A stretch of 64,000 bases of DNA from Methanolinea sp. Its GTDB lineage: Archaea; Halobacteriota; Methanomicrobia; Methanomicrobiales; Methanospirillaceae. The notes beneath the pieces were generated by a model. It was not told the origin of the DNA. It was given only the letters and a program-made list of their open reading frames with translations, and did no database searches. Below are positions 34,818 through 42,532 of the stretch, one piece after another. Position numbers and translations under genes: made by a program. The stretch spans positions 1 through 64,000 of the forward strand of contig JADFCY010000006.1 of assembly GCA_018263335.1 (NCBI GenBank), given 5' to 3'. Positions within the stretch are counted from its first letter, which is position 1; every line of letters begins with the position of its first letter.

Positions 34818-34900
34818 GCGAGGGTTGCCGAGCGGTCAAAGGCGATGGATTTAGGGTCCATTCTCGCAGGAGTTCGGGGGTTCGAATCCCCTCCCTCGCA
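34818..34900 (+). tRNA. tRNA-Leu (anticodon TAG)
   Basis: The 83-nt class II tRNA has acceptor stem GCGAGGG/CCCTCGC, anticodon stem ATGGA/TCCAT around loop TTTAGGG (anticodon TAG, CUA/CUN codons), a long variable arm and a T arm GGGGGTTCGAATCCCC. Discriminator A; CCA not encoded. Confidence 0.94.
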
Positions 34901-34978
34901 TAGCCCCGGATGCGCCATTCGTTTCCTCTCTATTTTCTGCTGAGTCCCTTCTGTGCCACATGGACCACCCCGCAAGTG

Positions 34979-34988
34979 TTTTTATAAT
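34979..34988 (+). promoter_or_regulatory. TATA box of sixA (leaderless)
   Basis: TTTTTATAAT is centred about 24 nt before the ATG at 35008, so transcription should begin at the start codon; no ribosome binding site is present. Confidence 0.65.
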
Positions 34989-35007
34989 GGTCCTCCCCTC
35001 TCCTCTC

Positions 35008-35511
35008 ATGGACCTCTTTATATTAAGACACGGCAAGGCAGGAACCTCTGACCCCCGCGATCCGGGTGACAGCGAGAGGCACCTTACACGGCAGGGACGA
35101 AAAGAGATTGCAGAAATCGGTGCGTGGATGAGAGCACAGCAACTGAAGTTCCCGATCATCGCATCGAGCCCGCTTCCGCGGGCTGCAGAGACGGCAGCCC
35201 TCATAGCCCGGGTACTGGGAGAGCCTAAAGAAGTCACTTCCTGGGATGAACTCGCCACCGGTTACCCCCCCGCAGCCGTCCTCGGGAAGATCGCGGAGAT
35301 CATGCATGAAAACCGGGTTCTGCTCGTGGGCCACGAACCGCAACTCTCATCCCTCATCTCTCTCCTCATCTCCAACCGTCATGACTGCGGCATCGTTCTC
35401 AAAAAGGGCGCAATTGCACGGATACGGTTTCCCGGAGAGCCTGGACGGGGAGAGCTCCTCTGGCTGCTGCCTCCCCGCCTCATCCGGGGCCCTGGCGGCC
35501 CGAAAGAGTGA
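35008..35511 (+). CDS. sixA: SixA-type phosphohistidine phosphatase
   Basis: The 167-residue histidine-phosphatase-superfamily protein has the RHG motif at the N-terminus (MDLFILRHGKAG, nucleophile His8), SSPLPRAAETA with the second arginine, and VGHEP with the second catalytic histidine. SixA removes phosphate from phosphohistidine of phosphotransfer domains. Given the many histidine kinases here, a role in damping phosphorelays is plausible but inferred. ATG 35008 fits both the fold and the TATA spacing. Confidence 0.88.
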   Translation: MDLFILRHGKAGTSDPRDPGDSERHLTRQGRKEIAEIGAWMRAQQLKFPIIASSPLPRAAETAALIARVLGEPKEVTSWDELATGYPPAAVLGKIAEIMHENRVLLVGHEPQLSSLISLLISNRHDCGIVLKKGAIARIRFPGEPGRGELLWLLPPRLIRGPGGPKE

Positions 35512-35523
35512 AAAAATTGCCCC

Positions 35524-36297
35524 TCAACTGGCGTTCCAGATCTCGAACCGGCAGAGGTTGCTTCCCCTGGCATAGCAGTGGGTCTCGTTCACACTCATCT
35601 TCTCGTTGAAATGTGATGAGAAGAGAGCCGCGAGGAGGCCCGAATCGAACGCACATTCAGACCTGCCCGTGATGGGCAGGTCCTGGCACTCGAAGCAGTC
35701 CCTGACCACCAGGGTCAGGGGGTCATACCTCTCCACCTCAAGTTCGCCAAGGTCAAACCGGGACCAGAAGAGGGTGAGGTTTTCAAGGAATTCGGAGAGT
35801 TCTCCTGCCCTGACCTGGGGATAGATGGCAGATCCGGCTCTGTTTCCTGCCCTCTCGAGGATTGGATGAATGTGTATCCCCTCAGACATCAGGCTTACGC
35901 GAAGCGATGTGAGAATGAAACGGAAAACATCCCGCGTCTTTGCATTGGCGGGGAGTGTGTCGGGGAAGAAACGATCAGCCCAGCGCATCTCGGGATCATT
36001 TGCATTTGCGCGGACGAGGATCCTGCCGTTCAAAGAGAAGATCCGCTTCCTCGCGTCCGTCGGATCAGGGCGCATGCGGGTGATTCCTGCCGAAGAGAGG
36101 GCTTTCATGTGTGCAGAGATGGTCGATTTCGCCCTCCCGGACCTTGCGACAATCTCGTCAAATGCCATGTCTCTCTCCTGCAGCATCTCAAGTATCCTCC
36201 CCTTCAGCTGGCTGTCGATTGACTTGAGGCCCTGGTCTGAGGCAACAATCTGTATAAATTCGCCGGGATACCCTGGATAATCCTGTGGAGCGGTCAT
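35524..36297 (-). CDS. MsvR-like redox regulator (HTH plus V4R domain)
   Basis: The 257-residue protein has a winged HTH (about 30-90: GRILEMLQERDMAFDEIVARSGRAKSTISAHMK in outline) and a C-terminal 4-vinyl-reductase (V4R) domain. The V4R cysteines are in CFECQDLP, SECAFDSG, THCYARG and LCRFEIW. This is the layout of MsvR, a methanogen regulator that senses oxidation through V4R cysteines and represses its own promoter. Upstream lies a TTCG/CGAA palindrome of MsvR-box type. Assignment to MsvR is by architecture and operator, not alignment. Confidence 0.82.
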   Translation of the reverse strand: MTAPQDYPGYPGEFIQIVASDQGLKSIDSQLKGRILEMLQERDMAFDEIVARSGRAKSTISAHMKALSSAGITRMRPDPTDARKRIFSLNGRILVRANANDPEMRWADRFFPDTLPANAKTRDVFRFILTSLRVSLMSEGIHIHPILERAGNRAGSAIYPQVRAGELSEFLENLTLFWSRFDLGELEVERYDPLTLVVRDCFECQDLPITGRSECAFDSGLLAALFSSHFNEKMSVNETHCYARGSNLCRFEIWNAS

Positions 36298-36345
36298 GGC
36301 GTCTCTTCTTACATCTCAGTGGGGGCAAAAGTATATATTAGTATA

Positions 36346-36384
36346 GTTCGTATATAGTAGAATGTTCGTATATATCCGAACATT
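36346..36384. promoter_or_regulatory. Candidate MsvR operator in a divergent promoter
   Basis: GTTCGTATATA occurs twice (36346-36356 and 36364-36374, period 18). The second copy forms a perfect 8-bp inverted repeat, AATGTTCG (36361-36368) and CGAACATT (36377-36384), around TATATATC. That spacer is the apparent TATA box of the plus-strand transcript (ATG 36397). A minus-strand TATA (TAATATATAC, 36331-36340) serving the regulator gene lies beside the first copy. Published MsvR boxes use TTCG and CGAA half-sites. Confidence 0.75.
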
Positions 36385-36396
36385 ATGGGAGCCACC

Positions 36397-36516
36397 ATGT
36401 CCCCAACCAGGGCAGACGGCCCCCATTCCGGGATTCGCCACCCGTTTGCGCGAGGGGCAGGATCCCCCGAAACGAACGAAGAAAGACCTCACATGAATAC
36501 ACGGATGGATATATGA
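36397..36516 (+). CDS. Possible 39-residue leader ORF upstream of a wHTH gene
   Basis: The frame starts MSPTRADGPHSGIRHPFARG and ends with ATGA overlap to the wHTH gene at 36513. Its ATG is about 25 nt after the TATA in the operator, the position of a leaderless start. No family is recognised. It may serve translational coupling rather than encode a stable protein. Confidence 0.45.
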   Translation: MSPTRADGPHSGIRHPFARGAGSPETNEERPHMNTRMDI

Positions 36517-36785
36517 CACTGGCATCAACCCCTGCCCAGGCGACTGGGCCGGAGATCCGGGGGCCAGTCACCAGCATCGACTGCCTCCCCTCCTCCGCAC
36601 AGGCAGTGTTCACACTGCTCCGCGATGGAAAAGAGCGTACGTTGAACGAGATAATCGGCAGGGTGGCATTCTCGCCGCGGACTATACGGAACGCGTTAAA
36701 CAGGCTCAGGCAGAGCGGCCTGATCGTGGCGAAATTCAACTTCAAGGACGCACGAAAACCCCTCTACAAAGTGAAAACCGGGTAA
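36513..36785 (+). CDS. Winged-helix transcriptional regulator
   Basis: The 90-residue protein contains one wHTH: SSAQAVFTLLRDGKERTLNE, SPRTIRNALNRLRQSGLIVA, then a wing KFNFKDARKPLYKV. It lacks an additional sensor domain. Located downstream of the palindromic operator, it may belong to the MsvR-like regulon. The 36786-36912 gap shows no gene. Confidence 0.75.
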   Translation: MTLASTPAQATGPEIRGPVTSIDCLPSSAQAVFTLLRDGKERTLNEIIGRVAFSPRTIRNALNRLRQSGLIVAKFNFKDARKPLYKVKTG

Positions 36786-36912
36786 CCCGGCGGCTGCAGG
36801 AAAGAGTGTGTTCCCCCACGCGAAAGGGGGCCTGTAGCCGGTTATGTTTTCTCGTTGTATCCCCTGAGGGGAAAAAGAATTCTTGCCTTTCCTGCAGAAA
36901 TCACTCTTCCGG

Positions 36913-37599
36913 ATGAAGCACCAGTACCTTGGTGACACAAGGGACCTCTTCAAGTACGACCTCATAGAGCTGCTGCTCTCCCGCCATCCTTCGCTGGACC
37001 AGGCATTCTTCATCACCATGCTGACTCCCGACGATGGATCAGGGCATGGAGAGAGGGCGGATTACTCGCGGGCGAAGGCTGGGTACCTGAACTCCGCCCT
37101 TTCAGGTTTCCTCTCCTGTCTCCGCGATGCAAGAACCCGGAACTGCTTTTTGATACGCGACTATTTTTCGGAAAGATCGCTCCAGGTCAACATTGAGAGA
37201 AGCCATTTTACTCATCACGGGAGAGAGGAATACTTCTCCCGCATCGCAAGGAAGGTCCGAATGCTCTCTCATTTTCTTATATTCCTTGATCCGGATACGG
37301 GCCTCGAGGTTGCCGTGCCGACCTCCGCACATCTTCTTTACGCCGAGGTATCACTGGTCACACGCGCAGCCGGCAGGGGCTCCATCGTCATGATCTACCA
37401 GCATATCCCAAGAACGCCCCGTATTCCCTACATCGAGGCACGTTGTGCATCGCTCTCCGAACACACTGGCTTTTCGACCTCCTGGATATCTGACGGGCAG
37501 GTCGTCTTCTTCTTCCTCTGCGGCGAATACGGCGTCCGGAAAGACCTCGAAGCCTGCCTCGTCGAGTATCGGAGGCGGTACCCATTGCTCCTCTCCTGA
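36913..37599 (+). CDS. Uncharacterised protein of the MKHQYxGDxxDxxKYDL type
   Basis: The 228-residue soluble protein begins MKHQYLGDTRDLFKYDLIEL, a motif I have seen at the N-terminus of scattered archaeal and bacterial proteins of unknown function. Later segments are FLIFLDPDTGLEV (an acidic DPDTG motif that could bind metal) and SIVMIYQHIPR. The combination is reminiscent of nuclease or methyltransferase-partner proteins of defence loci, but no function can be claimed. ATG 36913 is chosen because the motif starts there; no ribosome binding site is obvious. Confidence 0.7.
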   Translation: MKHQYLGDTRDLFKYDLIELLLSRHPSLDQAFFITMLTPDDGSGHGERADYSRAKAGYLNSALSGFLSCLRDARTRNCFLIRDYFSERSLQVNIERSHFTHHGREEYFSRIARKVRMLSHFLIFLDPDTGLEVAVPTSAHLLYAEVSLVTRAAGRGSIVMIYQHIPRTPRIPYIEARCASLSEHTGFSTSWISDGQVVFFFLCGEYGVRKDLEACLVEYRRRYPLLLS

Positions 37600-37618
37600 T
37601 CTCGCGGGGGTGCAACCT

Positions 37619-38524
37619 TCAGATTTCCACCTGAAAAAGACCCCTGATCAGGAGGCCGATGAGGAACGATATTCCGGCGATACCGAGGGATATTGCGGCC
37701 ATCTCGAAAAACCTCTTCCAGAACGGGAGGTCAGACGCAACAGACGTGTAAAAAGTGAAGCAGACGATGATTGCAACGGCAGTGAGGAGCGAGAGCGCAA
37801 GCGCGGCGAACGGGTTGGAGAGGAGAAGGAACGGCAGGACGAGGAGCAGGACCGTGACAATATATGCACTCCCGGTATAGAACGCGGCCTTCATGGGCTC
37901 CTTCCCGTCCTTGTCCGATTTCTGCGAGAGGTACTCAGACGATGCCATGGAGAGGGCAGCGGCGATGCCCATGATGCACCCCACCGCCGCGATTACGGTT
38001 GGGTCCTGGAGGGCAAAGGTGAACCCTGCAAGGCTTCCAGTAAACTCAACAAGGGCATCGTTCAGCCCGAGGACTATCGAACCTACGTACCGGAGCCTCT
38101 CCTCGTTGAGGAGGGCGATGATCTCCATCTCATGCTGCTCCTCTTCGGCAATTATTCTTTCTAATTCCGGGATTGTGCCCACCAGCACCCTGTAATCCTG
38201 AATCGCGGCGTTCTCCCGATTCTCCATCATCTTGATGGCGAAGGTGAACCCAAGGAGACGGGCGATAAGATAATAGAACCACACCCTGATGGTATTGGGC
38301 TTTACCTGCTTTCCGGTATACAATTCCCATATCCGCGAATGCCCAAGTTCCTGGTCGGCCATTCTCAAAAAAACTGAGGCATTGTGGGGATCCCGGGCCG
38401 TTCTCGCGAGCATCCGGTATATGTGGTGCTCCGTCACCTCGTCGCGCTGGAATCCCGCGATCATCTCCCTTGTTTTTCCGGTTACCGGTTTTTCTGGTCC
38501 CTTGGCGGTCAGGCTCAAAACCAC
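37619..38524 (-). CDS. Ferritin-like/VIT1-CCC1 fusion membrane protein (MbfA type)
   Basis: The 301-residue protein joins an N-terminal ferritin/rubrerythrin-like domain (about 20-135) to a VIT1/CCC1 iron/manganese transporter domain. Metal-binding helices are DEVTEHHIYRML, ADQELGHSRIWELY and IAEEEQHEMEII. The VIT1 part has about five helices (YVGSIVLGLNDALVEFTGSL, ALSMASSEYLSQKSD). This architecture exports or stores Fe(II)/Mn(II). The start is uncertain: GTG 38524 or TTG 38518, with GGTGG nearby. It is divergent from the DUF389 gene. Confidence 0.87.
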   Translation of the reverse strand: MVLSLTAKGPEKPVTGKTREMIAGFQRDEVTEHHIYRMLARTARDPHNASVFLRMADQELGHSRIWELYTGKQVKPNTIRVWFYYLIARLLGFTFAIKMMENRENAAIQDYRVLVGTIPELERIIAEEEQHEMEIIALLNEERLRYVGSIVLGLNDALVEFTGSLAGFTFALQDPTVIAAVGCIMGIAAALSMASSEYLSQKSDKDGKEPMKAAFYTGSAYIVTVLLLVLPFLLLSNPFAALALSLLTAVAIIVCFTFYTSVASDLPFWKRFFEMAAISLGIAGISFLIGLLIRGLFQVEI

Positions 38525-38569
38525 CTTTTTGTGAATGTCTGAAGGGCGGGCCTGTTAATAATTTCCCTT

Positions 38570-38588
38570 TTTTTCGAAATACGAAAAA
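38570..38588. promoter_or_regulatory. TTTTTCG/CGAAAAA inverted repeat upstream of the VIT1-type gene
   Basis: TTTTTCG (38570-38576) and CGAAAAA (38582-38588) form a perfect 7-bp inverted repeat around AAATA, about 50 nt upstream of the ferritin-like/VIT1 gene. The TTCG/CGAA half-sites recall the regulator operator at 36.36 kb, but the spacer is 5 instead of 8. Confidence 0.45.
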
Positions 38589-38730
38589 TGTCGGGACCTA
38601 ACGCAGGATAACCGCACTTCGCAGCTCCCAAAGTCCCCGAAGACTCCACTGAACAGGTTGATCAGCAGGTTTACATTAATGGACGATGAACACCAGTTGA
38701 CGCGATACAGGTCTTTTAAGGGAGTTTACA

Positions 38731-39726
38731 ATGAAGAAGATCCTCATCACCGTGGGAAACGAAGACGCCGCCAACATCCCGCAACTTGTGAAAGGATACT
38801 TTCACCTCCGCGAGGAATTGGGCGAGAAGACCCGTTTTACCATTGTGGTCCCCGACCAGGACCTCGACGAGGTGGTGGAAAAGATAAGGGTGATACTCGG
38901 GTACATGGACAAGAATACGCTCGTCGAGGTCTATTCCCCTGATTTCACCATATATCCACTCCTTGACGAGAAACAAAAAGATGAGGAGAGAAGGCCGAAT
39001 GCCGCGAAGAAGAGGAAATTCTCTCCCATAGAGAAGCTGCTGGATTCCGTCAAATCCTACGAGCGACTTGACGCGGATATACTCAGCCTTGCTGCCGTCG
39101 CGAGCATCGTGGGCCTCGTCGGCCTCTTCCTGGACAACGTGGGGATCGTCATCGGGGCCATGCTGATCGCACCGGTGATCGGGCCCATCTACGCGTTTGC
39201 CCTCCATTCCGCAACAGGAGACGGCATTGCAGTCCTCCGGGATATTCTCAACATATTCTTCCTCCTCGCCTCGTTCATCCTCTTCTCCCTCGTTGTGACC
39301 TGGGTCCTCGGTTTCTTCATCCCTCTCGAGGTGACCGGCGAGATACTCACCAGGACCCATTCAAGCCCTGTCTACGCCGTCATGGCGATATTCCTCGGGT
39401 TCGCCACCATCGTTGCCCTGGCAAAGGGAATCCCCGACAGTATCGCGGGGGTGGCCGTGGCGGCTGCGCTGTTGCCCCCGGCCCTCGTGAGCGGGATCTC
39501 CCTCGCGCTGTACCCGGAAGGAACGCTCAGTGCCCTCGTCCTCACACTCCAGAACGCCGTGGGACTGATGGCCGGGAGTATCGTCGCAACGATAGTCCTC
39601 CATATACAACCAAGGTCCGACAGAGAGAAAGCAGCAGCAAAGACGATACTTAGGCGTACCGTGATACTCCTGGTTATCCTCGTCCTCCTCCTCGCCATCA
39701 TCCCCCTCATCACGATCAACGGCTAG
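38731..39726 (+). CDS. DUF389 family membrane protein
   Basis: The 331-residue protein has a soluble N-terminal domain (1-85) and about six membrane helices (ILSLAAVASIVGLVGLFLDN, VGIVIGAMLIAPVIGPIYAF, AGVAVAAALLPPALVSGISL). The GAMLIAPVIGPI and ALLPPALVSG motifs are diagnostic of DUF389 (TIGR00341-like). The function of the family is unknown. GGGAG lies just before the ATG. It is convergent with the next gene, overlapping its stop by 4 nt. Confidence 0.88.
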   Translation: MKKILITVGNEDAANIPQLVKGYFHLREELGEKTRFTIVVPDQDLDEVVEKIRVILGYMDKNTLVEVYSPDFTIYPLLDEKQKDEERRPNAAKKRKFSPIEKLLDSVKSYERLDADILSLAAVASIVGLVGLFLDNVGIVIGAMLIAPVIGPIYAFALHSATGDGIAVLRDILNIFFLLASFILFSLVVTWVLGFFIPLEVTGEILTRTHSSPVYAVMAIFLGFATIVALAKGIPDSIAGVAVAAALLPPALVSGISLALYPEGTLSALVLTLQNAVGLMAGSIVATIVLHIQPRSDREKAAAKTILRRTVILLVILVLLLAIIPLITING

Positions 39727-40841
39727 AATGGGCAGGGGGGAATCTCTGCCTCCGCTTTCAGCAGGATCTCATGGGGGAGGCCCGAAAGCGCAACTGCCGC
39801 GAGTGCCCCGACGATGCCCCTGCCTCCGATGACCTCGACCTGGTGAAAGGCAGCGGTTGCTTCAGCCTCCTCGGGTGTGACAATCATTTTTCGTGCTCTC
39901 TCTCCGTATGCACGAAGACCGCATGGCACGTGGAACCCCTGCTTGAAGGCCATTCCCCACTCGGGAGAGAGGGCTTCATCCTCTAAAAAGACCAGTGACC
40001 GGTCGCGGACCAGGGTATGCATCCCGGGAGGGACTGCGACCTCGATATAACTGCACGAGTTCCCGGCCGTCTTCTCCCTCACCGCGGGGTTGAGCATGAC
40101 AACGTGATGGCTGATGGGGAGCACCCCTTTCATGGTCTCGAGGTGCTGGAGGAGCGCAAGTGCGAGGGCAAAGGTGGCGCCCCCTTCAGGGCTGTCCGTG
40201 TCATCGATGCCAATGATCAGGTGCGTCAGCGCACGGGTGCGGACACTCCCTTCCACGATATCCGCTGAACGCTGTATGTTCACCTCGCAGACCCCCTCGG
40301 CATGGGACATCATGTCGGTGAGCGAGTAGGCAGGTCCCCCAATGCAGCGGATATGCTGGACGATCTCGTCTCCTTCTCTCTCCACGCCTGCGACCCCCAC
40401 CGCGGACGAAGGGTGCAGGCCGATATCGATATCCTCCCGGCCCAGGCGGGCCCATTCGCGGATCAGGGTCCCGTCCCTGTGCACACCCTGGATGACGCCT
40501 TTTGCGTGGGAATGGTGGAACGCACAGAAGGCAGCGCACGCACTGCTCATGCATTCATGGTGGATCTCGACCCGGTCGCCGTCAATCGTGGTGAATATCC
40601 TCCTGCAGGCGCTCGAGGGGAGCGCACTGATCGCTGCGTACTTTGCGGGGTTCCTGCCCATCTTCTTCTCCCGGACACGAACGCACCCCTCGTCAACCAG
40701 GCGATTGATCCAGTCCTGGGCAGTGCTCCTTGGGACTCCTGCCCCCTCCTGGATATCGGTCACGGTGAAGTAGCCGCGATCAAGGGTGCAGGCCCGCATC
40801 AGGTGCAGGAACTCACGTCTTTTTTGGATGACGCTCCGCAT
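39723..40841 (-). CDS. HTH protein with GIDDTDS (TiaS-like) domain
   Basis: The 372-residue protein has an N-terminal helix-turn-helix (about 10-60: FTVTDIQEGAGVPRSTAQDW), a cysteine cluster CMSSACAAFCAFHHSHAKG, and a C-terminal domain with GIDDTDSPEGGATFALAL. GIDDTD is the ATP/agmatine-type motif shared by the tRNA-Ile2 lysidine-like enzyme TiaS and the methanogenesis marker 11 family. Without the TiaS OB-fold and zinc ribbon it is not TiaS itself. An HTH fused to this domain suggests a regulator or dual-function protein. ATG 40841 overlaps the homoserine dehydrogenase end by 29 nt. Confidence 0.7.
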   Translation of the reverse strand: MRSVIQKRREFLHLMRACTLDRGYFTVTDIQEGAGVPRSTAQDWINRLVDEGCVRVREKKMGRNPAKYAAISALPSSACRRIFTTIDGDRVEIHHECMSSACAAFCAFHHSHAKGVIQGVHRDGTLIREWARLGREDIDIGLHPSSAVGVAGVEREGDEIVQHIRCIGGPAYSLTDMMSHAEGVCEVNIQRSADIVEGSVRTRALTHLIIGIDDTDSPEGGATFALALALLQHLETMKGVLPISHHVVMLNPAVREKTAGNSCSYIEVAVPPGMHTLVRDRSLVFLEDEALSPEWGMAFKQGFHVPCGLRAYGERARKMIVTPEEAEATAAFHQVEVIGGRGIVGALAAVALSGLPHEILLKAEAEIPPCPF

Positions 40842-41811
40842 GGAAATTCCGGATGTAGAGGAGATCCCCGATGATTGCGCTCGCAGTCTCCACCGATCCC
40901 GCTCCCTTGCCGATGAGGGTGATCTCCCCTGCCATGTCTGTCTCGATTGTGATGGCATTGAGCGTCCCCTCCACTACGAGGGGATGGGAGAGCGGGAGCA
41001 GCCGGGGAGCAACCCTCAAGATCCCGCGGTCAGGAATGGCCTCGGCGATCAGCCTGATGGTACAGTGCTGCTCTTCTGCAAGCCGGAGCGCATCGTTGGT
41101 GAGGAGATCGATCCCCGTGATCTCAACGTCTTCGAGTGTCACGGGTTTCCTGCAGAAGGTGTTGGCAAGGATCACCAGCTTGACCGCGGGGTCGATTCCC
41201 TTCACGTCATAGGTGGGGTCCGCTTCCGCGTACCCCATCTCCCTCGCCTCGAGCAGGGCCTGCTCGTATGTGAGACCCTCGGCCGCCATCCTGGTGAGGA
41301 TGAAATTGCAGGTCCCGTTGAGGACCCCGAATACGGCAAGGACACGGTTTCCCGCGAGGCCATGCTCCAGCATGTGCATGACCGGGATTGCGCCACCGAC
41401 CGTTGCCTCGTATCTGACCTGCACTCCCCTGGCCGCAGCAAGGGACCTGATACGGGAAAATTCCCTGGAGATGGGGCCCTTGTTCGAGGTGACCACATGG
41501 CGGCCCTTCTCAAGCGCGGTCAGGATATGGGTGAGCGCGGGTTCGCCGGTATCCGCATTTGTCGGCGTCACTTCGATCAGCACGTCATATGCCGCCTTCT
41601 TCACCACGTCCATTGCAGTGAGGGATCGGTCGCCGCAGAAGCCGCTTTTCGCCTTCGCCTCAAGCACCTCGTCGATGCTGATCCCGTCCTTATCGATGAG
41701 CGCACTCCTTGAATCTGCAACTGCCGTCACGGATATGCCGAGGTCTTTCTCCTCTATCATCTGCAGGACGCCCCTTCCGACCGAACCCATGCCGAGCACC
41801 GCGACCCTCAT
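40813..41811 (-). CDS. hom: Homoserine dehydrogenase
   Basis: The 332-residue enzyme reduces aspartate semialdehyde to homoserine for threonine and methionine synthesis. It has an NAD(P) motif VLGMGSVGRGVLQ at the N-terminus, the TSNKGPI segment, the active-site GVLNGTCNFILTRM and the lysine-containing EADPTYDVKGIDPAVKL. It has no C-terminal ACT domain; the upstream overlapping gene encodes an ACT protein that probably regulates it. Confidence 0.95.
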   Translation of the reverse strand: MRVAVLGMGSVGRGVLQMIEEKDLGISVTAVADSRSALIDKDGISIDEVLEAKAKSGFCGDRSLTAMDVVKKAAYDVLIEVTPTNADTGEPALTHILTALEKGRHVVTSNKGPISREFSRIRSLAAARGVQVRYEATVGGAIPVMHMLEHGLAGNRVLAVFGVLNGTCNFILTRMAAEGLTYEQALLEAREMGYAEADPTYDVKGIDPAVKLVILANTFCRKPVTLEDVEITGIDLLTNDALRLAEEQHCTIRLIAEAIPDRGILRVAPRLLPLSHPLVVEGTLNAITIETDMAGEITLIGKGAGSVETASAIIGDLLYIRNFHAERHPKKT

Positions 41812-42311
41812 TCGATCTCCTCCAGGGGTTCGACAAGGAGGAACTCCTTCTCCCTTGCCACACGGCGCAGGATAGCCATCGCCTGCTCCATGTCCTCCTT
41901 GTTCACGGCCTTTATCAGGAGGCGGGCAGATGAGACCTGCGTGATTGCCGGCATGCTGATATTCAGTTCGGTCACCTCGGCAAACCCGGTGCAGTCAATA
42001 CGGTCCACGGTATCCCCAAGATCGGTGTGGATAAGGTGACCGATCAGCATCACCGCTTTCTGGTACAGGAGACGTTCATGCCCTATCCGCTGGATGTTGA
42101 CTCCCTGCTCCCGGATCATCCGGGTGAGTTCTTTCAGCCGCTGTTCGGGGAGTTCCAGGACGATCTGGACACTCAGCATGCCGCCACGCTGCTTCTCATC
42201 CCGTTGGTGGATCACGGCAATGATGTTGCCCCCCAGATCGGAGATCGGCTTGAGGGCCGCGATCAGCTGCCCGGGAGCGTCCTTTATCTCCAGTTTCATG
42301 GATACCTGCAC
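41808..42311 (-). CDS. ACT-domain protein, probable regulator of homoserine dehydrogenase
   Basis: The 167-residue protein starts with an ACT domain (1-80: MKLEIKDAPGQLIAALKPIS, GGNIIAVIHQRDEK) followed by a second alpha/beta half with possibly another ACT-like fold. ACT domains bind amino acids. The gene overlaps hom by 4 nt and comes first, so the product likely provides feedback control. This pairing is common in methanogens. Confidence 0.85.
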   Translation of the reverse strand: MQVSMKLEIKDAPGQLIAALKPISDLGGNIIAVIHQRDEKQRGGMLSVQIVLELPEQRLKELTRMIREQGVNIQRIGHERLLYQKAVMLIGHLIHTDLGDTVDRIDCTGFAEVTELNISMPAITQVSSARLLIKAVNKEDMEQAMAILRRVAREKEFLLVEPLEEIE

Positions 42312-42532
42312 AGGTTCACCCTTACCTGTTATATGAGATCGGCCGTGGAGATAAGCCTTTTACCCGGTTGTTCTCTCCTCCATGGCATTTTCCTGCATGT
42401 ATTGGGGAGATTCCGGCCACAGATGCTCCCCGGAGGAGAGAGATCCTTGCCCGGCTCCGTCTGCCTGGTCAGATCAGGGGGTGAAACGCAGCTGAAGTGA
42501 GAAGTGCCAGAATTCAAAAGAGGATGCGCAAA

